Of a DNA stretch of 64,000 bases, positions 1 to 6,560 are shown in pieces. Location of the stretch: the NCBI GenBank assembly GCA_900545935.1, contig URAP01000001.1, forward strand, positions 1 through 64,000. Reading direction: 5' to 3'. Below the pieces are notes generated by a model. The model was given only the letters and a program-made list of their open reading frames with translations, was not told the origin of the DNA and did no database searches. Position numbers and translations under genes: made by a program. Positions within the stretch are counted from its first letter, which is position 1. Every line of letters starts with the position of its first letter. The DNA is from an uncultured Eubacteriales bacterium (GTDB lineage: Bacteria > Bacillota > Clostridia > Oscillospirales > CAG-272).

Positions 1-18
1 ATTATTTCTTTCGTCCAT
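1..18 (-). CDS. Start of an unidentified gene running off the left edge
   Basis: On the minus strand an ATG at 18-16 is preceded by an AAGGTGGTGAGC-type ribosome-binding site (about 22-33), and the frame begins M-D-E-R-N-N before it leaves the window. Only six codons are visible, so no product can be named. In Tn916-like elements a small HTH regulator is encoded on the strand opposite to the sigma-like gene; a gene of that kind would fit this position, but that is inference from layout only. Confidence 0.35.
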
Positions 19-229
19 AAGCTCACCACCTTGTGCCTGTAAAATCATACTATATATATTTTACAGAAACGAGGCTTCTTATGAAACGGTCTGAAATCTC
101 TTGCAATAGGGCATATAATCTCTTGTTTCAAGAGAAATAATTTCATAAATATTTGGCAGCACAGCCCACCAAATAAAAAAACGGTGCTTTGGTGGGCAGT
201 ATAAACACGCCCAGATGAGAATTCAACTT

Positions 230-267
230 CCCTCCGAACCCGTTTTCGAGTTTGGAGGGATTTTTTT
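230..267 (+). terminator. Rho-independent terminator
   Basis: The arm CCCTCCGAAC (230-239) pairs with GTTTGGAGGG (250-259) with one G-U pair, and is followed by seven T residues at 261-267. It would end plus-strand transcription within the element. No plus-strand gene is visible before it in the window. Confidence 0.7.
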
Positions 268-440
268 ATGCGATGGTCGAATATGACCGCAATGCTGCTC
301 ATCAGAAGCAGCTACTATTTACGGAGTGTCACAGTGGAGTGAAGATTATCTTTTAGAAAAAATCATCACTCACTCGTGGCACTCTTACGGTTTTCAAATA
401 GAGATTATATTTCTATGCCATAGGTATAGTTATGCTTATT

Positions 441-474
441 GCCGCAGAGGTCTTTGTACCTTTGCGGCTTTTTG
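441..474 (+). terminator. Hairpin with T run before the sigma-like gene
   Basis: GCCGCAGAGGT pairs with ACCTTTGCGGC and is followed by TTTTTG. It lies about 110 bases before the sigma-like gene. It could be a simple terminator or an attenuator in that gene's leader. Confidence 0.65.
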
Positions 475-539
475 TTTGTCTGGCTTTCCCTTGATACAGG
501 ATAAGCCCGTATCTGGCGTTGGCTGCCGCAGTCCGCCTG

Positions 540-578
540 CCAATCTGAGTTTTCAGAATAATTCAGATTGGAGGAAAC
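540..578 (+). promoter_or_regulatory. Hairpin abutting the ribosome-binding site of the sigma-like gene
   Basis: A perfect 9-bp inverted repeat, CCAATCTGA (540-548) and TCAGATTGG (563-571), overlaps the beginning of the GGAGG ribosome-binding site of the following ATG at 582. Folding would partly hide the site, so it may control translation. This is seen in the sequence; the regulatory role is inferred. Confidence 0.45.
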
Positions 579-581
579 AGT

Positions 582-1011
582 ATGGCGTACAACAAAGCCA
601 GAGAAGAAAAGAAATGGCGGCTCTGGAAAGAAGCCGAAGAAAAACAGTTGCGCAGTTTAGGTGTCAGCGAAAACGACATAGAAACGCTCCGTGTTCACGA
701 TTGGGCGATTTTCAATTCCGACAGGCGTTACTATCAGCGTATGCAGGAAACAGGTACATACCTTGAAGAAGTCGCAGCGGATATAACACAGCCCGAAATA
801 AAAACGGTCGAGGACTTTCTGGACAATATCGAAAATCAGCAGCTTTATCAAGTGCTGATTAAGGTGGACAGGCTTACCTTACAGGCGATTTTATTGCAAA
901 ATACAAGGTTATTCCATTGCCGAAATCGCTGCCATTCTCGGTATGAAAGAGGATACCGTCTATAAGCGGTTAGGAAGGCTGAAGCAAAAAATTAAAAAAC
1001 TTTTGGGATAG
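582..1011 (+). pseudogene. Sigma-70-like regulator of an integrative element, broken by a frameshift
   Basis: The ATG at 582 follows a GGAGG site. The first ~105 residues read in one frame; a sigma-70 region-4-like helix-turn-helix (K-I-Q-G-Y-S-I-A-E-I-A-A-I-L-G) then continues in the +1 frame from about 897 to a TAG at 1009-1011. Removing one base near 896 restores a continuous protein of about 142 residues, the usual size for sigma-like regulators of Tn916/Tn1549-type elements. In those elements such proteins help express transfer or excision genes. The break can be a true mutation that cripples the regulator, a sequencing error, or less likely a recoding site. The unbroken frame alone would end at 965 with an unrelated tail. 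Confidence 0.75.
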
Positions 1012-1040
1012 TGTCCAAAAAAGCACTTTCCCACGGGCTA

Positions 1041-1074
1041 CAGGGTGAGAGGACAAAACCTCTCGCCCTGTTTT
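1041..1074 (+). terminator. Terminator after the sigma-like gene
   Basis: CAGGGTGAGAGG (1041-1052) pairs with CCTCTCGCCCTG (1059-1070), one G-U pair, loop of six bases, followed by TTTT. It begins 30 bases after the sigma-like stop codon. Confidence 0.75.
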
Positions 1075-1096
1075 CCTTTGTGTGGCGAAAACGGGA

Positions 1097-1110
1097 TTGT
1101 TCTTTGAAAA
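1097..1110 (+). promoter_or_regulatory. boxA-like sequence
   Basis: TTGTTCTTTGAAAA closely resembles the boxA antitermination signal of Firmicutes rRNA operons. It follows a strong terminator by about 25 bases and precedes a leader of nearly 470 bases. A Nus-type antitermination role is possible, but chance similarity is not excluded. Confidence 0.3.
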
Positions 1111-1576
1111 CCGAATACCCATTCGCCAAATACCTTCTCTTTGTGATTGTGATGAGCATAAGCGTGTCGAGAGGTACGCCATAACCTGCCGCAAGGCAGA
1201 GAGCGATAACTACCTACTCAAAATATCGGGCAGCTCCCGATTTCGCCATAACCCACAAAGAGGACAATGATACTCCCGTCCAGTCACAGTCCGAGCGTGA
1301 TAAAACCGTCGCAGGCAATGAGGGCGGCTCTGTCAGAACGACAGTTGGGGTGAAACTCCCGTGGTGTCAGTTCGCTGCTGACCGTTTGGCGACTTCCCAA
1401 TAGCATTTCGGGGTGTCGAGGACAAATTGAAATGCTTTCTCATAGCAGCCAGACGCAAGGCGGTCAAAAGAACAGAGAGATTGTTTATGCTCTCCCGACC
1501 TTAAATACTTCCTTGTGTTTGGCTGCCTACATAGGCAGAAAACCTCTGCCTAAATCATATTGGGAGGTCAAACACA

Positions 1577-1936
1577 ATGGAATTGACTATCAAGCGTGGC
1601 GACATTTATTATGCCGAGCTAAATCCCGTTATCGGCTCGGAACAGGGCGGCACAAGACCTGTACTTATCATTTCCAACGATATAGGCAACAAGCATAGCC
1701 CTACGGTCATTATCGCCCCTATCACAAGTCGGATACACACAAAAGCGAAACTGCCTACGCACACCTTAATTAAAGACTTCGACGGTCTGGACAAGAACTC
1801 AATCATATTGTTTGAACAAATCCGCACCATAGACAAGCAACGTCTGCGAGAGTACTTAGGAACTCTTGACAGGCGTTTTATTCATTGCGCAGATAAAGCC
1901 CTTGCCATCAGCATAGGGCTTGCAAAAAAGGATTAG
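1577..1936 (+). CDS. MazF/PemK-family toxin endoribonuclease without a visible antitoxin
   Basis: The 119-residue product matches the whole MazF/PemK family: N-terminal K-R-G-D-I-Y-Y, the G-G-T-R-P-V-L-I-I-S-N-D block with the likely catalytic Arg27, and A-P-I-T-S with the likely catalytic Thr50. Family members cleave single-stranded mRNA at short motifs and are normally held in check by a small antitoxin encoded just upstream. Here the 565 bases before it contain no MazE-like gene, and the next ORF downstream does not look like one. GGGAGG lies about ten bases before the ATG. It may stabilise the element, or act under an antitoxin encoded elsewhere. The fold assignment is firm; activity is inferred. 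Confidence 0.9.
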   Translation: MELTIKRGDIYYAELNPVIGSEQGGTRPVLIISNDIGNKHSPTVIIAPITSRIHTKAKLPTHTLIKDFDGLDKNSIILFEQIRTIDKQRLREYLGTLDRRFIHCADKALAISIGLAKKD

Positions 1937-2001
1937 CCTTCTCGTTATACGGTACAAGCGGTAGCTCATATACATTAGAAACGAGGGAGGTGTTGCGGCT
2001 G

Positions 2002-2205
2002 TTGTATAGAGAATTTGTTTATGTTGGCGACCCTGTTCCAGAATTAAACGAGCAGGAACACGCTGCGTTCCTTATGAATATCCAAAAGTCGATACTCCTT
2101 TCTTTGGAGAAAAGAAAGCTGCTGACACATTCTCAGCGGGAACGCTGTTTGGTCGAGCTTGAAAAGCAATATAGCAGGGAGCAAAAAAGCAGACGCCGAG
2201 CATAA
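2002..2205 (+). CDS. Small charged protein of unknown function
   Basis: A frame open from 1990 encodes up to 71 residues rich in Glu, Lys and Arg, mostly predicted helical. The strong GAGGGAGG site at 1983-1990 overlaps the first possible start (GTG 1990), so the TTG at 2002, eleven bases later, is the better start, giving 67 residues. It lies between the toxin and recombinase genes on the same strand. I do not recognise a family. It could be a small DNA-binding or excision accessory protein, judged only from its place next to the recombinase. Confidence 0.55.
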   Translation: MYREFVYVGDPVPELNEQEHAAFLMNIQKSILLSLEKRKLLTHSQRERCLVELEKQYSREQKSRRRA

Positions 2206-2320
2206 CGCTTGGCGTTTTTACATAGCCGAGTGAAAAAACAAATTTGCACATTCGACACCGCACACTCTTTTTTCTATAATTAAATACAGTAACAAAGTTT
2301 ACTGAGAAAGGAGCTTCGCT

Positions 2321-4015
2321 ATGATAAATAGATATGAACGCCTAAACCAAGAGCTGAAGATGGTTGAAACGAAAAGAAAGGTAGCTGCCTACTGTCGTGT
2401 TTCAACGGACAATGAAGACCAAGCCAATTCCTTTGAAAGCCAGCAGCGGTATTTCAGACAGTATATTGAGCGCAACCCCGATTGGGAGCTTTATGAGATT
2501 TTTGCCGATGAGGGCATTTCTGGCACGAACACGAAGAAGCGCAAAGAGTTTAACCGTATGATAGCGTGCGCCAAGAACGGCTACTTTGATTTGATTATCA
2601 CCAAGGAGATTTCCCGTTTTGCGAGAAACACCCTTGATAGTATATATTACACCCGTGAATTGAAAAAGCACGGCGTCGGTGTTATATTTATGAATGACAA
2701 TATCAACACCTTAGACGGCGATGCAGAGCTTCGTCTGGCGATTATGTCCTCTATTGCACAGGAAGAAAGCCGCAAGACTTCTGAGCGTGTAAAGTGGGGA
2801 CAAAAACGCCAGATGGAACAGGGCGTTGTGTTCGGTAGAAGTATGTTGGGCTACGATGTCGAGGGCGGCAAAATGACCATCAACGAGGAAGGCGCAAAGG
2901 TTGTACGCCTTATCTTCCATAAGTTCGTCAATGAGGGCAAGGGAACGCATGTCATCGCCCGTGAGCTTCGTGAGGAAGGTATCAGTCCTATGCGGGTCAA
3001 GGAATGGAGCAACACGGTCATTCTGCGAGTGATACGCAACGAGAAATACTGCGGCGACTTGGTGCAGAAAAAGACCTATACGCCAGACTTCCTATCTCAC
3101 GAAAAGAAATACAACCGTGGGCAAGAGGAATTTGTTATCATTAAAGACCATCACGAGCCGATTATCTCCCGTGAACTGTTCGATGAAGCAAACCGAATTT
3201 TAGATGCAAAGTCACTTTCGCAGGAGGGCAAGGCGAAGCACTCTAACCGCTATCCGTTCTCTGGTAAAATCAAATGCGGCTGCTGCGGCTCAAGCTATGT
3301 GGCAAGGTATAAAACCAGAAAGGACGGCAGCCGATACAAGGCGTGGCGCTGTAATGAAGCCGCAAAACACGGTAGCCCCCATATCGACAAAGCGGGAAAC
3401 CAAGTCGGCTGTACGGGCTTGTCTATCCGCAATGAGGATGCGACCCACATTATGTATCTCGTAACCAAGAGCCTTAAATACAACAGGAACAAAATCATAA
3501 ATAACCTAACTGCCGTCATTCAATCCATTATTGCTATGGATACGACGGGTACAGATGTCCTAAAGCTGCAAGAGCAGATTAAGAAGATTGAGGGCAAGCG
3601 GGCTAATCTGATTGACCTGTATATGTCCAATCTGATTAACAAGGACGAATTTACCGCCACCCGTGCAAGCTGCGATGCGGAAATCGAGGAGCTTCAATCT
3701 ATCATCGAAAGCGTGGATAAGCAGCGTGAAATGATTGAGCAGCAACAGCAGCTCCTAAAAGAAATTGAGGATGCAATCAAAGAGATTGTCAGCGGTGTGG
3801 AGTACGAAGATGAGTTCTATAAGCACATTTTAGACAAGATGGTAGTTCAAGATAAGGACAACATAGATGTATATCTGAATTTACTTCCTATGAAGTGGAG
3901 CTATACGGTTGCAAAAGCATCAAAAAAAGCCGTAGCCTCTGAATGGAACATTTCAGAGGCTTCTCTACCGATATCGGTCAAAATACCGATAACCTTTCGG
4001 TCGGGCATCGAATAG
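2321..4015 (+). CDS. Large serine recombinase of the integrative element
   Basis: The 564-residue protein integrates and excises the element by serine-mediated strand exchange. It has an N-terminal resolvase catalytic domain (Y-C-R-V-S with nucleophile Ser28, then D-E-G-I-S-G and R-F-A-R-N), a recombinase domain around 180-300, a Cys4 zinc-ribbon beginning with C-G-C-C near 313, and a long coiled coil at about 410-490. AAAGGAG precedes the ATG. The gene reaches the element's right end, and its last 12-14 codons together with the stop lie in the disrupted cotJC gene, read antisense. The element end therefore falls inside this coding region. Codon use is more A-rich than in the chromosomal genes that follow, consistent with acquisition. 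TndX-like transposon resolvases are the closest functional parallel. Confidence 0.95.
   Translation: MINRYERLNQELKMVETKRKVAAYCRVSTDNEDQANSFESQQRYFRQYIERNPDWELYEIFADEGISGTNTKKRKEFNRMIACAKNGYFDLIITKEISRFARNTLDSIYYTRELKKHGVGVIFMNDNINTLDGDAELRLAIMSSIAQEESRKTSERVKWGQKRQMEQGVVFGRSMLGYDVEGGKMTINEEGAKVVRLIFHKFVNEGKGTHVIARELREEGISPMRVKEWSNTVILRVIRNEKYCGDLVQKKTYTPDFLSHEKKYNRGQEEFVIIKDHHEPIISRELFDEANRILDAKSLSQEGKAKHSNRYPFSGKIKCGCCGSSYVARYKTRKDGSRYKAWRCNEAAKHGSPHIDKAGNQVGCTGLSIRNEDATHIMYLVTKSLKYNRNKIINNLTAVIQSIIAMDTTGTDVLKLQEQIKKIEGKRANLIDLYMSNLINKDEFTATRASCDAEIEELQSIIESVDKQREMIEQQQQLLKEIEDAIKEIVSGVEYEDEFYKHILDKMVVQDKDNIDVYLNLLPMKWSYTVAKASKKAVASEWNISEASLPISVKIPITFRSGIE
3962..3985. other. Element-chromosome junction (right attachment site)
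   Basis: To the right of about 3970, the minus strand reads cotJC codons ending L-T-D-I-G. To the left, the expected CotJC sequence (acidic residues then A-H) is replaced by R-E-A-S-E, which belongs to the element. The crossover therefore lies near CTACCGATATCGG (3965-3977). The exact core cannot be set without the left junction, which is outside the window. Confidence 0.7.
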
Positions 4016-4152
4016 CGCTGATTGAGATAACGCTCCGCCGCACCTGTCTCTCCGTCCGGACCTCCGAGCTGGCTGATGATTATCTTTGCGGCAGCGGGAT
4101 TCGGGTGCTTTATGTGGACGGGATATTCGAGTCTTTTTTCATATTTCCACAT
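3970..4152 (-). pseudogene. cotJC: cotJC, 5' fragment: spore-coat manganese-catalase-like protein cut by the element
   Basis: The first ~61 codons encode a clear CotJC N-terminus: M-W-K-Y-E-K-R-L-E-Y-P, then G-G-P-D-G-E, R-Y-L-N-Q-R-Y and G-I-L-T-D-I-G. CotJC proteins are about 190 residues, related to dimanganese catalases, and sit in the spore coat. Here homology stops after the D-I-G codons and the frame continues for about 22 unrelated residues into the element, so the metal-binding part is missing. The remaining 3' part should lie beyond the element's left end, outside this window. It is the last gene of cotJA-cotJB-cotJC. If the element excises precisely, a full gene would be restored. 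Confidence 0.88.
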
Positions 4153-4155
4153 AGC

Positions 4156-4407
4156 TTATTCCTCCCACGGCCACGGTGTGGCGTCCCAGTTCCAGCCGCA
4201 ATCGGCGGTAATGATATTTCCGGAGTAGCTCAGTGCTCCGTAGCATTTTTCATAGTTTTCAACGGCACCTGCGAGTGCCTCGCGGGAGGCGTTGAAATAG
4301 TTCATTGCGTCCTTATCGGATGGGTGTGAATCGAGGTACAGTCCTGCCTCGATACACTGAAAATCATATTCCTGAACGGCGCGCAGTGCTTTTTCTTTTT
4401 CATTCAT
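4156..4407 (-). CDS. cotJB: CotJB spore coat protein
   Basis: The 83-residue product matches the CotJB family over its length: an N-terminal helix with V-Q-E-Y-D-F-Q-C-I-E-A-G-L-Y-L-D-S-H-P, a central Y-F-N region and the typical Trp/Pro-rich end W-N-W-D-A-T-P-W-P-W-E-E. CotJB is a small spore-coat component made in the mother cell under sporulation sigma factors in Bacillus. It lies 3 bases before cotJC and 4 bases after cotJA, so the three are one transcription unit. Confidence 0.93.
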   Translation of the reverse strand: MNEKEKALRAVQEYDFQCIEAGLYLDSHPSDKDAMNYFNASREALAGAVENYEKCYGALSYSGNIITADCGWNWDATPWPWEE

Positions 4408-4411
4408 GCCG

Positions 4412-4645
4412 TTACCTCACAATTCCGTTTCGCATAGGCATGCCCGAGCGCTGGACCGCACGTGCCGTAAAGGGCTTATCGAGTTCGCGGAATATCGTAC
4501 CGCGCGAGAGTGCGGTCGGGGAATCATACAGCAATCTGAATTGCTGAATAGGCGGATATATCATTGCGAGCGACGGATAGACGTTAACCTCTGCGTCCTG
4601 CGTGCAAATGGCGCCGCAGCCGCAGCCCGGTCTGTTTACTTCCAT
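4412..4645 (-). CDS. cotJA: CotJA spore-coat-associated protein
   Basis: The 77-residue product has the CotJA layout: a short Cys/Gly-rich head (G-C-G-C-G), a Pro/Tyr stretch (P-S-L-A-M-I-Y-P-P-I-Q) and the conserved end G-T-I-F-R-E-L-D-K-P-F. The frame is open upstream to a GTG at 4702, but the ATG at 4645 is preferred. It lies 12 bases after a stable hairpin that follows an AAAGGGAG site, and the same arrangement recurs before two other genes in this window. It leads the cotJABC operon. Confidence 0.85.
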   Translation of the reverse strand: MEVNRPGCGCGAICTQDAEVNVYPSLAMIYPPIQQFRLLYDSPTALSRGTIFRELDKPFTARAVQRSGMPMRNGIVR

Positions 4646-4690
4646 ACTTATGACCGTAGCTTTCGTCGAGCGAAAGCTCCCTTTCGTGAT
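4643..4690 (-). repeat. Hairpin-type initiation leader, copy 1 (cotJA)
   Basis: On the minus strand the order is GAAAGGGA, perfect hairpin AGCTTTCG/CGAAAGCT (4658-4678), then ACGGTCATAAGT and the ATG of cotJA. The same order and partly the same bases occur before the AI-2E permease (14161-14203) and hdrB (60876-60919). The hairpin stands between the purine-rich ribosome-binding site and the start codon, so translation may depend on its folding. Confidence 0.6.
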
Positions 4691-4697
4691 GTGTGAG

Positions 4698-4724
4698 ATC
4701 ACCGCCTTTTTTCATGGCGGTGAT
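4698..4724 (-). promoter_or_regulatory. Perfect palindrome in the cotJ leader
   Basis: ATCACCGCC and GGCGGTGAT form a perfect 9-bp inverted repeat about 55 bases before the cotJA start. It could be a hairpin in the leader RNA or a regulator site. No sporulation sigma-factor promoter could be assigned with confidence in this region. Confidence 0.4.
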
Positions 4725-4794
4725 ATGATATATGAAGTCTGCGGGCGGGTTCTGTACAGAGTCTCCGCCCGTTTGCTTCATAAGGGGACTTTTT

Positions 4795-4817
4795 ATTGTA
4801 ATAATGGCTATTACAAT
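4795..4817. promoter_or_regulatory. Operator-like palindrome ATTGTAATA-N5-TATTACAAT
   Basis: The two 9-bp arms are perfect and separated by ATGGC. The site lies between the deacetylase stop codon and the cotJ operon, about 150 bases before cotJA. Its symmetry and A/T content suggest a dimeric repressor site. It does not exactly match the Fur, PerR, Rex or CtsR consensus sites I know. Confidence 0.4.
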
Positions 4818-4883
4818 TTCAGTTTATGCCGGTAATGCCGTCTTGACACAGCATTGCGACATGATGTCGAGCGGGTATGCGAC

Positions 4884-5591
4884 TTATCCGAGCAGTTCCT
4901 CGGCATAAACAAATTCATATCCCGCCTCGCGCAGCTCGGGCAGCAGCACTCGCAGTGCCTGAGCGGTTATCGGCTTCTTCCTTCCAACGTAGTCGTGAAA
5001 TAGGATTATAGAGCCGTCCTTGACATTGGTTCTTACCGTGCGTAGTGCGCTGTCAAGCGAGGTCTTAGCGCTCCAATCCATTGTATCGACATTCCACAGC
5101 ACCTCGATGTAGTCAAGCTCGGAGCAGGCGCGTTTGACAGCGCAGGTGTTTGCTCCTCCGGGTGGTCGAAAGAGATGAGGGCGAAAATCGACGGTCTCGA
5201 ATATGGCATCCTCGCATTCGCTTATCTCATCCATGAGCTTTGCACAGCTCAGCTTTGCGAGTGCACAGGGATGAGTGTAGGTATGATTTCCTACCTCGTG
5301 TCCCTCCTCGAGCTCGCGCTCTATAAGCTCCGGATTATTGCGTACATTTTCACCAACCACGAAGAAGGTAGCCTTGACGTCGTATTCGGCGAGAATGTCG
5401 AGGATCTCGGGTGTATAGATCGGATGCGGTCCGTCGTCAAAGGTAAGCGCTATACGCTTATTTGCATCGCCTACAACACCCATTGCCTCATCCCTTTCGG
5501 TATAGCCCGAGCCGTGAAGTGCCGAGGTCAGAGACAATGCGGCGGTTATTACAGCCGCACCGAGCAAAAGTCGCGTGTGCCATTTTGTCAT
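4884..5591 (-). CDS. Membrane-anchored or secreted polysaccharide deacetylase (NodB domain)
   Basis: The 235-residue protein has an N-terminal hydrophobic segment (about 7-25) and a complete NodB domain (CE4 family): T-F-D-D-G-P (Asp52, Asp53), H-T-Y-T-H (His103, His107), R-P-P-G-G (about 142-146), V-D-T-M-D-W and L-F-H-D. These enzymes remove N-acetyl groups from peptidoglycan or chitin-like sugars outside the membrane. It overlaps the upstream pdaA-like gene by 4 bases (ATGA), so the two are translationally coupled. PdaB-like sporulation function is possible, given pdaA and cotJ next to it, but the exact substrate is not known. Confidence 0.93.
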   Translation of the reverse strand: MTKWHTRLLLGAAVITAALSLTSALHGSGYTERDEAMGVVGDANKRIALTFDDGPHPIYTPEILDILAEYDVKATFFVVGENVRNNPELIERELEEGHEVGNHTYTHPCALAKLSCAKLMDEISECEDAIFETVDFRPHLFRPPGGANTCAVKRACSELDYIEVLWNVDTMDWSAKTSLDSALRTVRTNVKDGSIILFHDYVGRKKPITAQALRVLLPELREAGYEFVYAEELLG

Positions 5592-6370
5592 TCAAGCTCA
5601 CCCACCGAGCGAAAGCTGTATCCCATCTCCTCCCAACGGTTGAGCAGAGTATCCATTATCGCCGCATTGGTTGCCGAGGTGGGATGGAGCAGAATTATCA
5701 TACCGGGATGCGTGTGCGCGAGGATCTTTTCTATCGACTTTTCCGGATCAGGCTGCTTGTCATTGTCCCAGTCCGCATAGGCGTAGCTCCAGAATATTGT
5801 TTTATAGCCGAGCTCGGTAGCCCAATCGAGATTTTGCTCGGTAAAGCGTCCCTCGGGCGGACGGTAGCAGCGTGTAAGCTCGTCTCCGGTAAGGGCGGTA
5901 TACTGCTCCTCAAGTCCGCGAAGCTCCCGCTCGAACTCCTCTCGGCTTACCTTTGTCATATCGTGATGGCGGCAGGTATGATTGCATACAGCATGACCGC
6001 CGTCGTGCAGACGCTGTACAAGCTCGGGATTTCGGCGTATGAGATTCTCGAGAATAAAGAAGCTGCCGTGCGCACCATGAGCATCAAGAGCATCAACTAT
6101 TTTTTCGACGTTGCCGTTTTCGTATCCGGCGTCGAAGGTCAGATATATTACCTTTTCGCCGTCCTCACAGCGACGGTCGCAGTAGTAGCCGCCGTGCTCC
6201 TCGGCAAACTTCATGCCCGGATCGAGCAGTGGTGTTGTTCCGGTATTGTTTGGGACAAAATACCATCCATAGGGCGTTGTCGGTGTATGCGTGACCGCTG
6301 TTATCGCGTTTGTTGCGATACCGAGCACGGTGAGCAGCGCAGTGCCGAACATTATCAGAGTTTTTTTCAT
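5588..6370 (-). CDS. pdaA: PdaA-type delta-lactam-forming peptidoglycan de-N-acetylase
   Basis: The 260-residue protein has a signal or anchor segment (1-25), the PdaA-specific region Y-G-W-Y-F-V-P-N-N before the catalytic domain, and the PdaA form of motif 1, T-F-D-A-G-Y-E-N-G (near Asp80), followed by N-H-T-C-R-H-H (130-136), Y-R-P-P-E-G and L-L-H-P. In Bacillus, PdaA deacetylates muramic acid residues so that muramic-delta-lactam forms in the spore cortex, which lytic enzymes need during germination. It is first in a two-gene operon with a second deacetylase. CACGGA lies about eight bases before the ATG. Confidence 0.93.
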   Translation of the reverse strand: MKKTLIMFGTALLTVLGIATNAITAVTHTPTTPYGWYFVPNNTGTTPLLDPGMKFAEEHGGYYCDRRCEDGEKVIYLTFDAGYENGNVEKIVDALDAHGAHGSFFILENLIRRNPELVQRLHDGGHAVCNHTCRHHDMTKVSREEFERELRGLEEQYTALTGDELTRCYRPPEGRFTEQNLDWATELGYKTIFWSYAYADWDNDKQPDPEKSIEKILAHTHPGMIILLHPTSATNAAIMDTLLNRWEEMGYSFRSVGELE

Positions 6371-6560
6371 TTATTTTTCCGTGCATTGCAAAAATCGGTT
6401 CCGAAATTTTCGCTCTGTACGTTTTCCTTTGCAAAGAATTTTTGCGGTAATTATGCCGCAGAAATATTCTTTTCGCTTTTACGATAAAATTGCATAGTAT
6501 ATAATGAATGAAGCGGTATAAAATAAGTATGAAAAATTATTTTGGAAAGGCGGCAAATTA
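6371..6560. other. Divergent intergenic region between pdaA and the YitT gene
   Basis: This 190-base A/T-rich spacer must hold the promoters of both genes. On the plus strand TATAAT (6500-6505) is a plausible -10 with only a weak -35 (TTTTAC at 6477-6482). GGAAAGG at 6543-6549 is the ribosome-binding site for the YitT gene. I could not identify a forespore sigma-factor promoter for pdaA. Confidence 0.35.

Larger units (their letters stand above)
19..581. other. Non-coding stretch inside the integrative element
   Basis: About 560 bases separate the left-edge minus-strand gene from the sigma-like gene. I see no frame with a credible start and codon use. The stretch holds two hairpins followed by T runs (listed separately) and a hairpin directly before the sigma-like gene. 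It probably contains the divergent promoters of both genes, but no clear -35/-10 pair could be assigned. Confidence 0.5.
1012..1576. other. Long untranslated leader with several hairpins
   Basis: No credible gene is seen in these 565 bases. In order they hold a terminator (1041-1074), a boxA-like string (1097-1110), and a run of short hairpins: CTGTC/GACAG at 1330-1344, GTCAG/CTGAC near 1366-1382, and GCATTTC (1403-1409) with GAAATGC (1429-1435) followed by a pyrimidine-rich stretch. The pattern suggests a structured RNA upstream of the toxin gene. I do not recognise an RNA family. Confidence 0.45.

Noticed and set aside
45..302. 85-codon minus-strand frame near the left edge
   Set aside because: It crosses the terminator hairpin at 230-267, has no ribosome-binding site and no sensible composition.
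326..766. 146-codon plus-strand frame in the element
   Set aside because: It spans a terminator (441-474) and overlaps the sigma-like gene in another frame; no ribosome-binding site or family.
1097..1110. boxA-like string as a remnant of an rRNA operon
   Set aside because: No 16S, 23S or tRNA sequence is found on either side, so an rRNA spacer remnant is unlikely; it is reported only as a boxA-like signal.
4584..4781. 65-codon minus-strand frame overlapping the cotJA leader
   Set aside because: It is out of frame with cotJA and crosses its hairpin leader; no homology. It is not needed to explain the region.
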